DNA of 64,000 nt, taken from assembly GCF_001050015.1 (NCBI RefSeq), contig NZ_CVTB01000324.1, forward strand, positions 55,712-119,711, in the 5' to 3' direction. The translations under genes were made by a program, and so were the position numbers. The stretch's first letter is position 1. Every line of letters begins with the position of its first letter. A model generated the notes under the pieces. That model saw only the letters and a program-made list of their open reading frames with translations. It did not search any database and was not told the DNA's origin. Positions 12,028 to 26,190 of the stretch are shown here, in pieces. This DNA comes from Mycolicibacterium malmesburyense. Lineage in GTDB: Bacteria > Actinomycetota > Actinomycetes > Mycobacteriales > Mycobacteriaceae.

Positions 12028-12921
12028 ATGCAACTCGGTCTGGTCGGTCTCGGCAAGATGGGCTTCAACATGCGCGAGCGCCTGCGCGAGGGCGGCCACG
12101 AGGTTGTCGGCTACGACCCGAGACCGGAAGTCACCGACGTCCCCACGCTCGCGGCCCTGGCCGACGCGTTGGAGTCGCCGCGGGTGGTGTGGGTGATGGT
12201 GCCGTCGGGTTCGATCACCCACGACACCATCACTTCCCTCGCGGACGTGCTCGGTGCGGGCGACCTCGTCATCGACGGCGGCAACTCGCGCTACACCGAG
12301 GATGCGCCGCACGCAAAACTGTTGGCCGACAAAGGTATTTCCTTCATCGACGCCGGCGTTTCCGGCGGGGTGTGGGGACTGAAGGAGGGTTACGGCCTCA
12401 TGGTCGGCGGCAGCGACGCCGACGTCGAGCGCGCGATGCCGATCTTCGACAACTTGCGGCCGCCGGGGCCGCAGGAGGATGGGTTCGTGCATGCGGGCCC
12501 GGTAGGTGCCGGGCACTTCGCGAAGATGGTGCACAACGGCATCGAATACGGCCTGATGATGGCGTACGCCGAAGGGTATGAGCTGCTGGCGGCCGAAGAA
12601 CTCATCACCGACACCCAGGCCGTCATCCAGGCCTGGACCAACGGCACCGTGGTGCGGTCGTGGCTGCAGCAGCTGCTCGCGAGGGCTCTCAAGGAAGACC
12701 CGGAGTTCGGCGAAATCAGCGGCTACACCGAGGATTCCGGTGAGGGCCGGTGGACCGTCGAGGAGGCGATCAGCCACCGGGTGCCGATGCCGGTGATCGC
12801 GGCGTCGCTGTTCGCGCGGTTCGCCTCGCGGCAAGAGGACTCGCCCGCGATGAAGGCGGTCTCCGCGCTGCGCAATCAGTTCGGCGGGCACGCGGTCAAA
12901 CGGGTCAGCGAGTCCGGGTAG
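12028..12921 (+). CDS. gnd: 6-phosphogluconate dehydrogenase, decarboxylating, short GndA-like type
   Basis: A 297-residue enzyme that oxidises 6-phosphogluconate to ribulose 5-phosphate. The Rossmann motif GLVGLGKMG is at residues 4-12. The substrate signatures are [20 protein letters not shown] and [10 protein letters not shown]. It is the short (about 300-residue) form rather than the 470-residue enzyme, so it lacks the long C-terminal tail. It sits between dnaN and recF, as in several non-tuberculous mycobacteria and not in M. tuberculosis. The stop is 11 bp before the recF GTG, suggesting cotranscription. Confidence 0.93.
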   Translation: MQLGLVGLGKMGFNMRERLREGGHEVVGYDPRPEVTDVPTLAALADALESPRVVWVMVPSGSITHDTITSLADVLGAGDLVIDGGNSRYTEDAPHAKLLADKGISFIDAGVSGGVWGLKEGYGLMVGGSDADVERAMPIFDNLRPPGPQEDGFVHAGPVGAGHFAKMVHNGIEYGLMMAYAEGYELLAAEELITDTQAVIQAWTNGTVVRSWLQQLLARALKEDPEFGEISGYTEDSGEGRWTVEEAISHRVPMPVIAASLFARFASRQEDSPAMKAVSALRNQFGGHAVKRVSESG

Positions 12922-12932
12922 GCGGCTGCGTA

Positions 12933-14093
12933 GTGTATGTCCGTCGGCTGGCGCTGACCGACTTCCGGTCGTGGCCGCGCCTGGAGCTGGACCTGGAGCC
13001 CGGCCGCACCGTATTCGTCGGTCCGAACGGTTTCGGCAAGACGAATATCATTGAGGCGCTGTGGTATTCGGCGACGCTCGGATCACATCGCGTGGCCGCC
13101 GACGCGCCGTTGATCCGGACGGGTGCCGAACGCGCGATCGCGTCGACGATCGTCGTCAACGAGGGCCGCGAGCTCGCGGTGGATCTGGAGATCACCCCGG
13201 GGCGCGCGAACAAGGCGCGCATCAACCGCTCCCCCGTTCGCTCCGCCCGTGAGATTCTCGGCGTCCTGCGGGCCGTGCTGTTCGCCCCGGAGGACCTCGC
13301 GCTGGTCCGGGGGGACCCGGGTGAGCGGCGCCGCTATCTGGACGAACTCGCCACCACACGGCGGCCGCAGGTGGCGGCGATCCGCGCCGACTACGACAAG
13401 GTGCTGCGCCAGCGGACCGCGCTGCTCAAGACGGCCTCGGGGGCCCGATTCCGCGGCGACAGAAGCGTTTTCGACACCCTCGATGTCTGGGACGGCCACC
13501 TTGCGGAGAAGGGCGCCAAGCTGATCGCCGCACGCGTCGACCTGGTGAACCAGCTGGCGCCCGAGGTGGAGAAGGCCTACCAGCTCCTGGCGCCGTCTTC
13601 GCGGCCGGCCGCGATCCAGTACCGCAGCCGGGTGGAGGTTGTGGAGTCCGAGGCGGCCGCCGGAACCGCGGACGCGGAGATCTTCGAGGCCGCCCTGCTC
13701 GACGCGCTGGCGCGACGACGGGACGCCGAGCTGGAACGCGGTGTCTGCCTGGTGGGCCCGCACCGCGATGATCTCGAACTGCGGCTGGGCGACCAGATCG
13801 CGAAAGGCTTTGCCAGCCACGGCGAATCGTGGTCGATGGCATTGTCGCTGCGGTTGGCCGCCTACGAGTTGCTGCGGGCGGAGGGAAGTGACCCGGTGTT
13901 GTTGCTCGACGATGTGTTCGCCGAATTGGACAAGGCGCGCAGGCAGGCGTTGGCCGCCGTCGCGGGCTCGGCCGAGCAGGTGCTGGTGACGGCGGCGGTG
14001 TCCGAAGACGTTCCGGCCGACTGGGGCGCGCGCAGGATCCCGGTGGCGATGCGTGACGACGATTCAGGGCGGATCTCGGTGGTGGAGCAATGA
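12933..14093 (+). CDS. recF: DNA recombination and repair protein RecF
   Basis: A 386-residue SMC-like ATPase that promotes RecA loading at gaps. Walker [10 protein letters not shown] is at residues 30-38 and the signature/Walker B region [11 protein letters not shown] is near residue 325. Start GTG 12933 gives the conserved start ([13 protein letters not shown]) and a length matching RecF of M. tuberculosis. The open frame runs back to 12750 but overlaps gnd. Its last 4 bp overlap the dciA start. Confidence 0.95.
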   Translation: MYVRRLALTDFRSWPRLELDLEPGRTVFVGPNGFGKTNIIEALWYSATLGSHRVAADAPLIRTGAERAIASTIVVNEGRELAVDLEITPGRANKARINRSPVRSAREILGVLRAVLFAPEDLALVRGDPGERRRYLDELATTRRPQVAAIRADYDKVLRQRTALLKTASGARFRGDRSVFDTLDVWDGHLAEKGAKLIAARVDLVNQLAPEVEKAYQLLAPSSRPAAIQYRSRVEVVESEAAAGTADAEIFEAALLDALARRRDAELERGVCLVGPHRDDLELRLGDQIAKGFASHGESWSMALSLRLAAYELLRAEGSDPVLLLDDVFAELDKARRQALAAVAGSAEQVLVTAAVSEDVPADWGARRIPVAMRDDDSGRISVVEQ

Positions 14094-14644
14094 CGTCACG
14101 TGACGATGAGACCGGCCCGCCGGAGCACCTCGCGCATCTGCGCGGGATGGATTTGGTGCGACGCACCCTCGAGGAGGCGCGGGGTGCCGCGCGCAGTCAG
14201 GGCAAGGACGTCGGCCGTGGTCGCGGGGCCGCGCCGCGAAAGATCGCAGGCAACACCCGTCGACGGTGGTCGGGGCCCGGGCCGGACGCTCGGGACCCCC
14301 AACCGCTCGGTACCGCCGCGAGCGACGTGGCCCGCAACCGCGGGTGGTCGGGGCGCGTCGCCGAGGGTGCGGTGTTCGGCCGCTGGGCCGGCGTGGTCGG
14401 AGAAGGGATCGCCACGCACGCGACGCCGACCGCGCTCAACGACGGGGTGTTGACCATCTCGGCGGAGTCCACCGCCTGGGCGACGCAATTGCGGATGGTG
14501 CAGGCGCAGGTGCTCGCCAAGATCGCCGACGCGGTGGGCGACGGCGTCGTGAAATCCCTGAAGATCGTCGGTCCGGTGGCCCCGTCGTGGCGCAAGGGCC
14601 GCTACCACGTCGCCGGCCGGGGACCGCGCGACACCTACGGATAG
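14090..14644 (+). CDS. dciA: Replicative helicase operator DciA (DUF721)
   Basis: A 184-residue DUF721 protein of the Rv0004 family, the DnaB-helicase partner in bacteria that lack DnaC, and essential in M. tuberculosis. A basic, poorly structured N-terminus (1-80) precedes the DUF721 core (about 85-180), which has a [11 protein letters not shown] segment and a KH-like ending GRGPRDTYG. It is translationally coupled to recF by a 4-bp ATGA overlap. The gap after it to gyrB is 222 bp. Confidence 0.92.
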   Translation: MTSRDDETGPPEHLAHLRGMDLVRRTLEEARGAARSQGKDVGRGRGAAPRKIAGNTRRRWSGPGPDARDPQPLGTAASDVARNRGWSGRVAEGAVFGRWAGVVGEGIATHATPTALNDGVLTISAESTAWATQLRMVQAQVLAKIADAVGDGVVKSLKIVGPVAPSWRKGRYHVAGRGPRDTYG

Positions 14645-14737
14645 CAGTCGGCTGAAAGCCGCGAGGACGGCGCGATCTTACTTCTCAAGCGTCTTCAGGC
14701 ACCTGTGATCGAGAAATTCCCCAGACGGCGCAAATAG

Positions 14738-16903
<2,166 letters not shown>

Positions 16904-16934
16904 GGCGAGATTCCTCTAGAGCCGAAGGCAGACA

Positions 16935-19442
<2,508 letters not shown>

Positions 19443-19472
19443 CCCAGCGACGGGACCAGTGAGGAGCCGTAG

Positions 19473-20363
19473 GTGAGTTCACCGAACGAGCCGGGACGCC
19501 CCCGCGCGGGCGATGGAGCAGGCGGCGCCAACGGCTCCGCGGCCAACCACGACGCGCGGCCCGAGGTCCCCGAACGCGCCGAGGTGCCGCCGTGGCAGCG
19601 GGGTCCGGCGGCGCGAACCGCACCGCCGGGGCAGCGCCCGCCCGAACCTCCGCGGCGGGCCCCCGGTCCCGGCCCGCGCGGTGAAGGTGCCGGCGACGAG
19701 GGTTATGCGCCCGAGCGGCCCGGCGACGACCAGCGGGGAAATCCGAATAACTCCCCCAACGTCGGCGCCAGGGCGAACCGGTTCGTGCCGGGTGGTCCGA
19801 CTCCGACCGAAGAGGTGCCGACGCGCAACGAGAGGTCCGAGGCGCCGCGCCAGGAGACCTACGCCAGCGAGCTGCCCGACCTGTCGGGGCCGATGCCGCG
19901 CTCGCCGCAGCAGCGCAAACCCGCCGACCGTCCGCAACCCGAGCCGGCCAGCCGCCCGTCGCCGGGCGGGCGCATCCAGGTCGGCACCCGACACAAGGGC
20001 CCGGTGCGGGCCAGCATGCAGATCCGGCGCATCGACCCGTGGAGCACGCTGAAGGTGTCGGCGGTGCTGTCGGTGGCCTTGTTCTTCGTCTGGATGATCG
20101 CGGTCGCGTTCCTGTACCTGGTGCTCGGCGGCATGGGCGTGTGGAGCAAGCTCAACAGCAACGTCGGGGACCTGCTCACCAGCGCGGGCGGTGGGTCCGG
20201 CGGTGAGCTGGTGTCCAGCGGCACGATCTTCGGCGGCGCGACGTTGATCGGGTTGGTCAACATCGTGTTGCTGACGGCGATGGCCACCATCGGGGCATTC
20301 ATCTACAACCTGACCACGGACTTGGTCGGCGGAGTGGAAGTCACGCTCGCCGACCGGGACTGA
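19473..20363 (+). CDS. DUF3566 membrane protein (Rv0007 type)
   Basis: A 296-residue protein with a proline- and charge-rich cytoplasmic N-terminus (1-170) and a DUF3566 domain (about 180-296) carrying two membrane helices: [21 protein letters not shown], and a later one around [22 protein letters not shown]. The segment [12 protein letters not shown] before the first helix is the family hallmark. It starts with GTG 30 bp after gyrA. Its role is unknown; the conserved place beside gyrA and the cell-wall genes suggests an envelope function. Confidence 0.88.
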   Translation: MSSPNEPGRPRAGDGAGGANGSAANHDARPEVPERAEVPPWQRGPAARTAPPGQRPPEPPRRAPGPGPRGEGAGDEGYAPERPGDDQRGNPNNSPNVGARANRFVPGGPTPTEEVPTRNERSEAPRQETYASELPDLSGPMPRSPQQRKPADRPQPEPASRPSPGGRIQVGTRHKGPVRASMQIRRIDPWSTLKVSAVLSVALFFVWMIAVAFLYLVLGGMGVWSKLNSNVGDLLTSAGGGSGGELVSSGTIFGGATLIGLVNIVLLTAMATIGAFIYNLTTDLVGGVEVTLADRD

Positions 20364-20397
20364 GTCGCGCCGACGGGACCGAAGCGCACACCGCGGT

Positions 20398-20427
20398 TTG
20401 GGCGGGAGCCCACGATTGCGGTAATCT
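20398..20427 (+). promoter_or_regulatory. Candidate tRNA-Ile promoter
   Basis: TTGGGC (20398-20403) and TAATCT (20422-20427) are 18 bp apart. The -10 ends 25 bp before the mature tRNA 5' end, leaving a short leader for RNase P to remove. Confidence 0.5.
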
Positions 20428-20452
20428 CGTCGCTCGGCCAACACGGCGGTAC

Positions 20453-20526
20453 GGGGCTATAGCTCAGGCGGTTAGAGCGCTTCGCTGATAACGAAGAGGT
20501 CGGAGGTTCGAGTCCTCCTAGCCCCA
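20453..20526 (+). tRNA. ileT: tRNA-Ile (anticodon GAT)
   Basis: A 74-nt cloverleaf. The acceptor GGGGCTA pairs with TAGCCCC at the 3' end, with discriminator A at 20526. The anticodon stem-loop CTTCGCTGATAACGAAG gives GAT. The T arm is GGAGG-TTCGAGT-CCTCC. CCA is not encoded. It precedes the micro-ORF and tRNA-Ala, as ileT-alaT do beside gyrA in mycobacteria. Confidence 0.98.
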
Positions 20527-20542
20527 CGGAAAGGTTCACACC

Positions 20543-20671
20543 ATGAGGCGGGTGCTGCTGATCGCCGCGGCGGTCGTGGCCGCAGCCACCGTCGCCGTCT
20601 GGCGCTCGCGCCACGGCATCGAGGTGTGGCATGTGGCGCCAGATGCGCCGCCCGCGGACCAGGGGCCTTAG
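20543..20671 (+). CDS. DLW-39-like micro-protein between two tRNAs
   Basis: A 42-residue ORF starting MRRVLLIAAAVVAAATVAVW, a basic start followed by one membrane or signal-like helix, then SRHGIEVWHVAPDAPP. Small proteins of this form with a D-L-W motif are annotated as the DLW-39 family between tRNA-Ile and tRNA-Ala in actinobacteria; here the motif reads E-V-W. The ATG is 16 bp after tRNA-Ile, with AAAGG upstream. The stop TAG (20669-20671) lies inside the tRNA-Ala gene, 10 bp of overlap. Function unknown. Confidence 0.65.
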   Translation: MRRVLLIAAAVVAAATVAVWRSRHGIEVWHVAPDAPPADQGP

Positions 20672-20734
20672 CTCAGTTGGTAGAGCGCTACCTTTGCAAG
20701 GTAGATGTCAGGAGTTCGATTCTCCTAGGCTCCA
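20662..20734 (+). tRNA. alaT: tRNA-Ala (anticodon TGC)
   Basis: A 73-nt cloverleaf. The acceptor GGGGCCT pairs with AGGCTCC (one G-T pair), with discriminator A at 20734. The anticodon stem-loop CTACCTTTGCAAGGTAG gives TGC. The T arm is AGGAG-TTCGATT-CTCCT. CCA is not encoded. Its first 10 bases are also the end of the micro-ORF. Confidence 0.98.
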
Positions 20735-20767
20735 CTTCTCACTTCTCTTGCGCCCGAAGCTGATTCC

Positions 20768-21208
20768 TCAGGGCTTCGGCGACACTTCCACACTCGGCGG
20801 CAGTGGCGAGGGCTCCGGCTGCGTGGAACGGCGCACGATCGAGAACGCCACCGCTCCCCCGGCCACCCCGACGACGCCGGCCGCGACGATCAACAGCCGC
20901 CGCCTGCGCTGCTTGGACTTCGCCGCGCGGCCGGGGCCCGCACCCGCCAACACCTGTGAGACGACCTCCTGCGCGGCGGCGAGCTCCTGGGCGATGGTCT
21001 CCTGCGCGGCGGCCAGATCCTCGCTCAGCTGAGCCTTGATGCGGCCGCGGCGATACCGGTCGCCCACCCACGCCGCCGAGGACTGAGCCCCGTTGAGCCC
21101 CAGCGCCAGAGCGCCGCGCGTGACGTCGACCGGACCCACCGCCGTGTACTTCAGGCCGCGGCTCAACCGCTCGGCAGGGGTCAATCGGATCTCCGTCTTG
21201 GCGCTCAT
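20768..21208 (-). CDS. cwsA: Cell wall synthesis protein CwsA
   Basis: A 146-residue mycobacterial protein that in M. tuberculosis interacts with Wag31 and CrgA at poles and septa. The N-terminal half (RLTPAERLSRGLKYTAVGPVDVTRG) is the family core. A coiled region (EDLAAAQETIAQELAAAQEVV, about 75-95) follows, and a basic cluster precedes a single C-terminal membrane helix (about 112-132). ATG 21208 is chosen for the family start and an AAAGG site. It faces tRNA-Ala and is divergent from ppiA. crgA is about 1.2 kb away. Confidence 0.9.
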   Translation of the reverse strand: MSAKTEIRLTPAERLSRGLKYTAVGPVDVTRGALALGLNGAQSSAAWVGDRYRRGRIKAQLSEDLAAAQETIAQELAAAQEVVSQVLAGAGPGRAAKSKQRRRRLLIVAAGVVGVAGGAVAFSIVRRSTQPEPSPLPPSVEVSPKP

Positions 21209-21314
21209 GGGCGTACCTTTCTCGCGGCCGGGGTGCGACCACAACAGCCTGCCATCTACCCGAACGCAACGGCGCCGGATGGGCGCCGAACGCGGCGTGG
21301 CACACTGACATCCC

Positions 21315-21842
21315 GTGACGAGCCCCATTCAGACAGCGACCGCGACCCTGCACACCAACCGCGGCGACATCAAGATCGCACTCTTCGGTAACCACGCGCC
21401 CAAGACCGTTTCCAACTTCGTCGGCCTGGCCCAGGGAACCAAGGACTACAGCGGTGAGAACGCTTCGGGCGGCACGTCCGGACCCTTCTACGACGGCGTG
21501 GTCTTCCACCGCGTCATCGACGGCTTCATGATCCAGGGCGGCGACCCGACCGGCACCGGCCGCGGCGGCCCGGGCTACAAGTTCGAGGACGAGTTCCACC
21601 CGGAGCTGCAGTTCGACCGGCCGTACCTGCTGGCGATGGCCAACGCCGGACCGGGCACCAACGGCTCCCAGTTCTTCATCACGGTCACCAAGACGCCGCA
21701 CCTGAACCGCAAGCACACCATCTTCGGCGAGGTCGTCGACGCCGAGTCGCAGAAGGTGGTCGACGCCATCGCCACGACGGCCACCGACCGCAGCGACCGC
21801 CCGACCGATCCGGTGGTCGTCGATTCGATCACGATCGCCTGA
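21315..21842 (+). CDS. ppiA: Peptidyl-prolyl cis-trans isomerase (cyclophilin)
   Basis: A 175-residue cytoplasmic cyclophilin. The core signatures are present: [30 protein letters not shown] (about 63-93), then [16 protein letters not shown] and a HTIFGEV strand. The first gives the catalytic Arg and the second the Gln-Phe-Phe of the active site. GTG 21315 starts the protein 106 bp from the divergent cwsA. Confidence 0.95.
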   Translation: MTSPIQTATATLHTNRGDIKIALFGNHAPKTVSNFVGLAQGTKDYSGENASGGTSGPFYDGVVFHRVIDGFMIQGGDPTGTGRGGPGYKFEDEFHPELQFDRPYLLAMANAGPGTNGSQFFITVTKTPHLNRKHTIFGEVVDAESQKVVDAIATTATDRSDRPTDPVVVDSITIA

Positions 21843-21852
21843 TCTGAGCCTG

Positions 21853-22275
21853 TCATGACCCGGGGCCGGCATAGCCGGCCTCGGTCAGGGCGTCGAGCAC
21901 GTGCAGCGGGTCGGTGCCCAGATCCCAGCGCGTGAACACCAGCAGGTCCCCGCTTGCGGTGTCGATCTCGAGTAGCCGGACTTTGCGGGCCAACCGGCGG
22001 AACTCGGTGATCCGGATCACTTTGATCTCGCCGCGCGGCAAAACCCTGGTGCCGAACCAGCCGCGGTTGACGAGGGCGTCATTTTTGATTGCCAGCTTCG
22101 GCCGGGCTCGCCACGAGAAGATTGCAAACACGATCAAACCCACCCCGGCAACGCCGCCCAGAAGGCGGCCGGGAGGGTCTGTGATCAGGCTCACAGCGGT
22201 GGTAGCCAAGATAATTCCGCCTATGCCGCACGCTGCGATGCCGGCGGAGGGCGGGCTCCATTGAGTTTGCTGCAC
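21853..22275 (-). CDS. PH-like membrane protein (Rv0010c type)
   Basis: A 140-residue protein. Two closely spaced N-terminal membrane helices (about 12-30 and 37-55) are followed by a cytoplasmic PH-like domain (LAIKNDALVNRGWFGTRVLPRGEIKVIRI). GTG 22275 gives the Rv0010c start (QQTQWSP) and has GGAG 5 bp upstream; the frame is open to 22320. The function is unknown. The stop lies 10 bp from the convergent ppiA stop. Two DnaA boxes lie directly upstream. Confidence 0.85.
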   Translation of the reverse strand: MQQTQWSPPSAGIAACGIGGIILATTAVSLITDPPGRLLGGVAGVGLIVFAIFSWRARPKLAIKNDALVNRGWFGTRVLPRGEIKVIRITEFRRLARKVRLLEIDTASGDLLVFTRWDLGTDPLHVLDALTEAGYAGPGS

Positions 22276-22278
22276 GGG

Positions 22279-22319
22279 TTCTCCACACCCTTTCACCGCG
22301 GGGTATGCGGTTATCCACA
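22279..22319. promoter_or_regulatory. DnaA-box pair upstream of the PH-like gene
   Basis: TTATCCACA at 22311-22319 is a perfect DnaA box, and TTCTCCACA at 22279-22287 is one mismatch from TTGTCCACA. They share orientation, 32 bp apart (about three helical turns), in the promoter/leader of the minus-strand gene ending at 21853 and 12 kb from oriC. Confidence 0.65.
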
Positions 22320-22429
22320 AGTGCTATCCCCAATGGGGATGAATCACAACCGTGTGAGTTGATTACCGCGAGGTTGCTGGCAGGGTAACGCGTGGCGACG
22401 GGGTTGAATTCATTCCAACGAACGGGATC

Positions 22430-22693
22430 TCAGCGCCACCGCATGGTGAGCAACAGGCCGGTGATCATGAAAGCAAACGCGATAGCGTAGTTCCACGGAC
22501 CGAGCTCGGCCAGGAACGGGATGGCCGACGACGCCAGCTGGAAGACCAGCAGCCAGACCAGGCCGATCAGCATCAGGCTGACGAACAGCACGACGAACCA
22601 GGTGCTCGACGGCCCGGCCTTGACCTTGACGGGCGTGCGGCTCACCGGGTTGGCGGTGAAGTCGTTCTTCTTGCGGACCTTGGACTTGGGCAT
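22430..22693 (-). CDS. crgA: Cell division protein CrgA
   Basis: An 87-residue divisome protein that recruits PBPs and FtsZ-ring partners in mycobacteria. A basic N-terminus ([15 protein letters not shown]) is followed by two membrane helices (about 30-52 and 66-85), ending MRWR. This is standard family architecture and length. The start ATG 22693 lies 102 bp from the divergent DUF881 gene. Confidence 0.95.
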   Translation of the reverse strand: MPKSKVRKKNDFTANPVSRTPVKVKAGPSSTWFVVLFVSLMLIGLVWLLVFQLASSAIPFLAELGPWNYAIAFAFMITGLLLTMRWR

Positions 22694-22795
22694 GGGTGAC
22701 CTTCGGGACTACTTCGGAACTACTTGAGTGCGACGATGTACTGACGAGCCTAACGTAGGTACGGCACCGGATCGTCAAGGAAGCCAGGTAGGCAG

Positions 22796-23581
22796 TTGCA
22801 GCGGTCGCATCGTCCGAAGCCGACGGCCCACGCGGTGAGCCGCCGCTCGACAGTGTGGCGGTTCGGCGTGCCCGTCGTCTGTCTGCTCGCGGGGCTGCTG
22901 CTTGCCGCCACCCACGGCGTCTCCGGCGGCGGCGAGATCCGTCGCAGCGACGCCCCACGCTTGGTCGACCTGGTCCGCGAGACCCAGCAGTCGGTGGACC
23001 GGCTCAGCGCCGAACGCGACGCGCTCGCCACGACCATGGACAGCCACCACGGTGGCAGCCCTGGCGCGGATGCGGCGCTGGCCGCGATCACCGCCCGCGC
23101 CGACCGCCTGTCTGCCCAGGCCGGCCTGGAACCCATGCGCGGTCCGGGCCTCGTGGTCCGGCTCGACGATGCGAAGCGCGATGCGGAGGGCCGGTTCCCC
23201 CGCGACGCCTCTCCCGACGACCTGGTGGTGCACCAGCAGGACATCGACGCCGTGCTGAATGCGTTGTGGAGCGCGGGGGCCGAAGGCATCCAAATGCAGG
23301 ATCAGCGCATCATCGGCACCTCGGCGCCACGGTGCGTCGGCAACACCCTGCTGCTCAACGGGCGGACATACAGCCCGCCCTACGTCATCACCGCGATCGG
23401 CGACGCGCAGGCCATGCAGGCGGCGTTGGCGGCCGCTCCCCTGGTCACCCTCTACCGCCAGTACGTCGTGCGGTTCGGTCTGGGCTACGCCGAAGAGCCC
23501 CGCTCGTCGGTGGAACTGGTCGGCCACAAAGAACCCCTGCGAATGCGGTTCGCCAGACCGGCTGGGCCGATCGGGTACTGA
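22796..23581 (+). CDS. DUF881 membrane-anchored protein (Rv0012 type)
   Basis: A 261-residue protein. An N-terminal membrane anchor (about 22-42, VCLLAGLLLAATHGVSGG) is followed by a coiled-coil (LVDLVRETQQSVDRLSAERDAL), then the extracytoplasmic DUF881 domain with GPGLVVRLDDAKRD, LVVHQQDIDAVLNALW and GAEGIQMQDQRI. The start is uncertain: TTG 22796 or GTG 22835; neither changes the anchor. The function is unknown; the family accompanies division genes in Gram-positive bacteria, and crgA and trpG flank it here. Confidence 0.87.
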   Translation: MQRSHRPKPTAHAVSRRSTVWRFGVPVVCLLAGLLLAATHGVSGGGEIRRSDAPRLVDLVRETQQSVDRLSAERDALATTMDSHHGGSPGADAALAAITARADRLSAQAGLEPMRGPGLVVRLDDAKRDAEGRFPRDASPDDLVVHQQDIDAVLNALWSAGAEGIQMQDQRIIGTSAPRCVGNTLLLNGRTYSPPYVITAIGDAQAMQAALAAAPLVTLYRQYVVRFGLGYAEEPRSSVELVGHKEPLRMRFARPAGPIGY

Positions 23582-23648
23582 CCCCGGTGTGGTGAGAGGC
23601 ACCCGGCGCGACCGGGTACGCCGCAGTCGTAACCAGTAACCTGGGCTG

Positions 23649-24335
23649 ATGCAGGTCTTGGTCGTCGACAACTACGACAGCTTCGTCTTCAACCTGGTGC
23701 AGTACCTCGGTCAGCTCGGGGTGCAGGCGCAGGTGTGGCGCAACGACGACGACCGCCTGGCCACCGACGCCGACGTCGCCGAGGCCGCCGCCGGCTTCGA
23801 CGGCGTGCTGCTGTCCCCCGGCCCCGGTACGCCCGAGCGCGCCGGGGCGTCGATCCCCCTCGTCAAGGCGTGCGCGGCCGCCGCTACCCCGCTGCTCGGC
23901 GTCTGCCTCGGCCACCAGGCGATCGGCGTGGCGTTCGGCGGCACCGTCGACCGCGCACCCGAACTGCTGCACGGCAAGACCAGCGTCGTACACCACACCA
24001 ATACCGGTGTGCTGCAAGGGCTTCCGAACCCGTTCACCGCGACCAGATACCACTCGCTGACCATCCTGCCCGACACGGTGCCCGACGAACTCGAGGTCAT
24101 CGCGCGCACGGAGGGTGGTGTGATCATGGGGGTGCGCCACGTCGGACTGCCGATCCACGGCGTGCAGTTCCATCCCGAGTCGATCCTGACCGAGGGCGGA
24201 CATCGCATGCTGGCCAACTGGCTGGGTTACTGCGGCGCCGCGCCCGCCGAGGCGCTGGTCCGTCAACTCGAGGACGAGGTCACCGGCGCCATCGCCGCGG
24301 GCCGGGAGGCCGCTACGACGCGAAGCTCAGCGTGA
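23649..24335 (+). CDS. trpG: Glutamine amidotransferase, anthranilate/aminodeoxychorismate synthase component II
   Basis: A 228-residue class-I glutamine amidotransferase that supplies ammonia to TrpE or PabB. Catalytic Cys86 is in LGVCLGHQAIG, and the His/Glu pair is in HGVQFHPESI near residue 175. The position (Rv0013) and the absence of trp genes nearby suggest shared use in tryptophan and folate synthesis. The 3' end overlaps the convergent pknB by 23 bp. Confidence 0.93.
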   Translation: MQVLVVDNYDSFVFNLVQYLGQLGVQAQVWRNDDDRLATDADVAEAAAGFDGVLLSPGPGTPERAGASIPLVKACAAAATPLLGVCLGHQAIGVAFGGTVDRAPELLHGKTSVVHHTNTGVLQGLPNPFTATRYHSLTILPDTVPDELEVIARTEGGVIMGVRHVGLPIHGVQFHPESILTEGGHRMLANWLGYCGAAPAEALVRQLEDEVTGAIAAGREAATTRSSA

Positions 24336-26190
24336 TCGTCGCGCCGAAGTTCACTCCGCTGCCCGGCGACGGGTTCTGAGTCACGACCGCGTTGGTGCGC
24401 TGACCGCTGTTCTGCACATCGGCGCCCTTGTCGAGGAAGCCCGTCCAGCCCAGCGCCCGCAGCCGCGGTTCGGCGTCCGCCCAGAACATGCCCCGCAGGT
24501 CCGGCATCAGGAACTGGTTGCACGCCGACAGCTGCAGCTGGATCGGCGAGTCGACCGCCGACTCCTGCCCCGCCGCGGGCAACGTCCCGATGACCTGTCC
24601 GCAGGGTTCGGAGCTGTCGACCTGGACCGGCACCACGTTGGTGAATCCGGCCGCGGTGAGGATCTGTCGCGCCGGCGCCTCGGGCTGGTTCTCGACGTTC
24701 GGCACCGAACGGCTCTGCGGTCCCGAGCCCAGGATGATGGTGATCTCGTTGGTGATGGCCGACGTCTGGTTGGCGGGCGGATTGGTGCCGAGCACCTTGT
24801 CCTTGAGCTCGGGCGTCGACGGCGACGACGACGACTTGAACTTCTCGAAGCCGGCCTCCTTCAGCCGCTGCGTGGCCTCGGAGTAGGTCAGGTTCTTGAC
24901 GTCGGGGATCTCGCGCTGCTGCGGGCCGGTGGAGACGTTGAGGGTGACCTCCTCGCCCGCCTCGACCGACGTTTCGGCGCCGGGGTCGGTGCTGATGACG
25001 TGGTCGGGCGGCACCTCGGAGTCCGGCCGCTGCTGCGTTCTGATCTTGAAGCCGCGGTTCTGCAGCTCGGCGATGGCATCGGCCGACGGCTGACCGCTGA
25101 CGTCGGGCACCTCGACGCTGCGGGTGCTGCCGCCGAACATGTTGATCGCGACCGTCACCACGACCGTCAGGACGGCCAGCACCGCGACCGCGGCCAGCCA
25201 CCGGGCCACCGAGCCGCGGCGGTCGCGTTCGGCAAAGTCGGGAGCCGGCACCGGAGGCATCGGGTCGATCGGTTCGGTGCGCTCGTGGGGCGTAGGCGAC
25301 GACAGCAGCGAGCTGCGCTCGGCGTCGGTGAACACCTTCGGCGCCTCGGGCTGCTCGCCGCTGTGCACGCGGACGAGATCGGCGCGCATCTCGGCGGCGG
25401 TCTGGTATCGGTTGTCGGGGTTCTTCGCCAGCGATTTGAGCACCACCGCGTCCAACTCCGGGGTGATGTCGGGGTTGCGCTGTGACGGCGGCAGCGGATC
25501 CTCGCGGACGTGCTGGTAGGCCACGGCCACCGGCGAGTCACCGATGAAAGGTGGTTCACCGGTGAGGATTTCGTACAACACGCAGCCCAGCGAGTAGACG
25601 TCGGAGCGGGCGTCGACCTTCTCGCCGCGGGCCTGCTCCGGCGACAGGTACTGCGCGGTGCCGATGACCGCGGCGGTCTGGGTGACGCTGTTGGCGTCGG
25701 CCAGCGCTCGGGCGATGCCGAAGTCCATCACCTTCACCGCGCCGGTCTTGCTGATCATGATGTTGGCCGGCTTGACGTCGCGGTGGATGATCCCGTGCTG
25801 GTGGCTGAAGTTCAGCGCCTGGCAGGCGTCGGCGATCACCTCGATCGCCCGGCGGGCCTCCATCGGGCCGTCGTTGTGGACGATGTCGCGCAGCGTGACG
25901 CCGTCGACGTACTCCATGACGATGTAGGGCAGCGGACCCTGCGGGGTCTCGGCCTCGCCGGTGTCGTAGACCGCCACGATCGCCGGATGGTTGAGCGCCG
26001 CGGCGTTCTGGGCTTCGCGGCGGAACCTCAGATAGAAGCTGGGGTCGCGGGCGAGGTCGGCGCGCAACACCTTGATCGCGACGTCGCGGTGCAGCCGGAC
26101 GTCGCGTGCGAGGTGGACCTCGGACATTCCGCCGAAGCCCAGGATCTCCCCGAGCTCATAGCGGTCTGACAGGTGTTGCGGGGTCGTCAT
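24313..26190 (-). CDS. pknB: Serine/threonine protein kinase PknB
   Basis: A 625-residue membrane receptor kinase governing growth and cell-wall synthesis. The kinase domain is at 11-275: Lys40, HRD at 136-138, DFG near 157, and activation-loop threonines 170 and 172 in [12 protein letters not shown] proline-rich juxtamembrane region leads to a membrane helix (about 330-352). Four extracellular PASTA repeats (about 358-625) sense muropeptides or lipid II. It is the last gene of the fhaB-to-pknB operon, coupled to pknA by a 4-bp ATGA overlap. Known family substrates encoded in this window include CwlM and FhaA. Confidence 0.97.
   Translation of the reverse strand: MTTPQHLSDRYELGEILGFGGMSEVHLARDVRLHRDVAIKVLRADLARDPSFYLRFRREAQNAAALNHPAIVAVYDTGEAETPQGPLPYIVMEYVDGVTLRDIVHNDGPMEARRAIEVIADACQALNFSHQHGIIHRDVKPANIMISKTGAVKVMDFGIARALADANSVTQTAAVIGTAQYLSPEQARGEKVDARSDVYSLGCVLYEILTGEPPFIGDSPVAVAYQHVREDPLPPSQRNPDITPELDAVVLKSLAKNPDNRYQTAAEMRADLVRVHSGEQPEAPKVFTDAERSSLLSSPTPHERTEPIDPMPPVPAPDFAERDRRGSVARWLAAVAVLAVLTVVVTVAINMFGGSTRSVEVPDVSGQPSADAIAELQNRGFKIRTQQRPDSEVPPDHVISTDPGAETSVEAGEEVTLNVSTGPQQREIPDVKNLTYSEATQRLKEAGFEKFKSSSSPSTPELKDKVLGTNPPANQTSAITNEITIILGSGPQSRSVPNVENQPEAPARQILTAAGFTNVVPVQVDSSEPCGQVIGTLPAAGQESAVDSPIQLQLSACNQFLMPDLRGMFWADAEPRLRALGWTGFLDKGADVQNSGQRTNAVVTQNPSPGSGVNFGATITLSFAS

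Noticed and set aside
20739..21872. 377-codon open frame antisense to ppiA and overlapping cwsA
   Set aside because: Both cwsA and ppiA are recognised families; this frame matches nothing.
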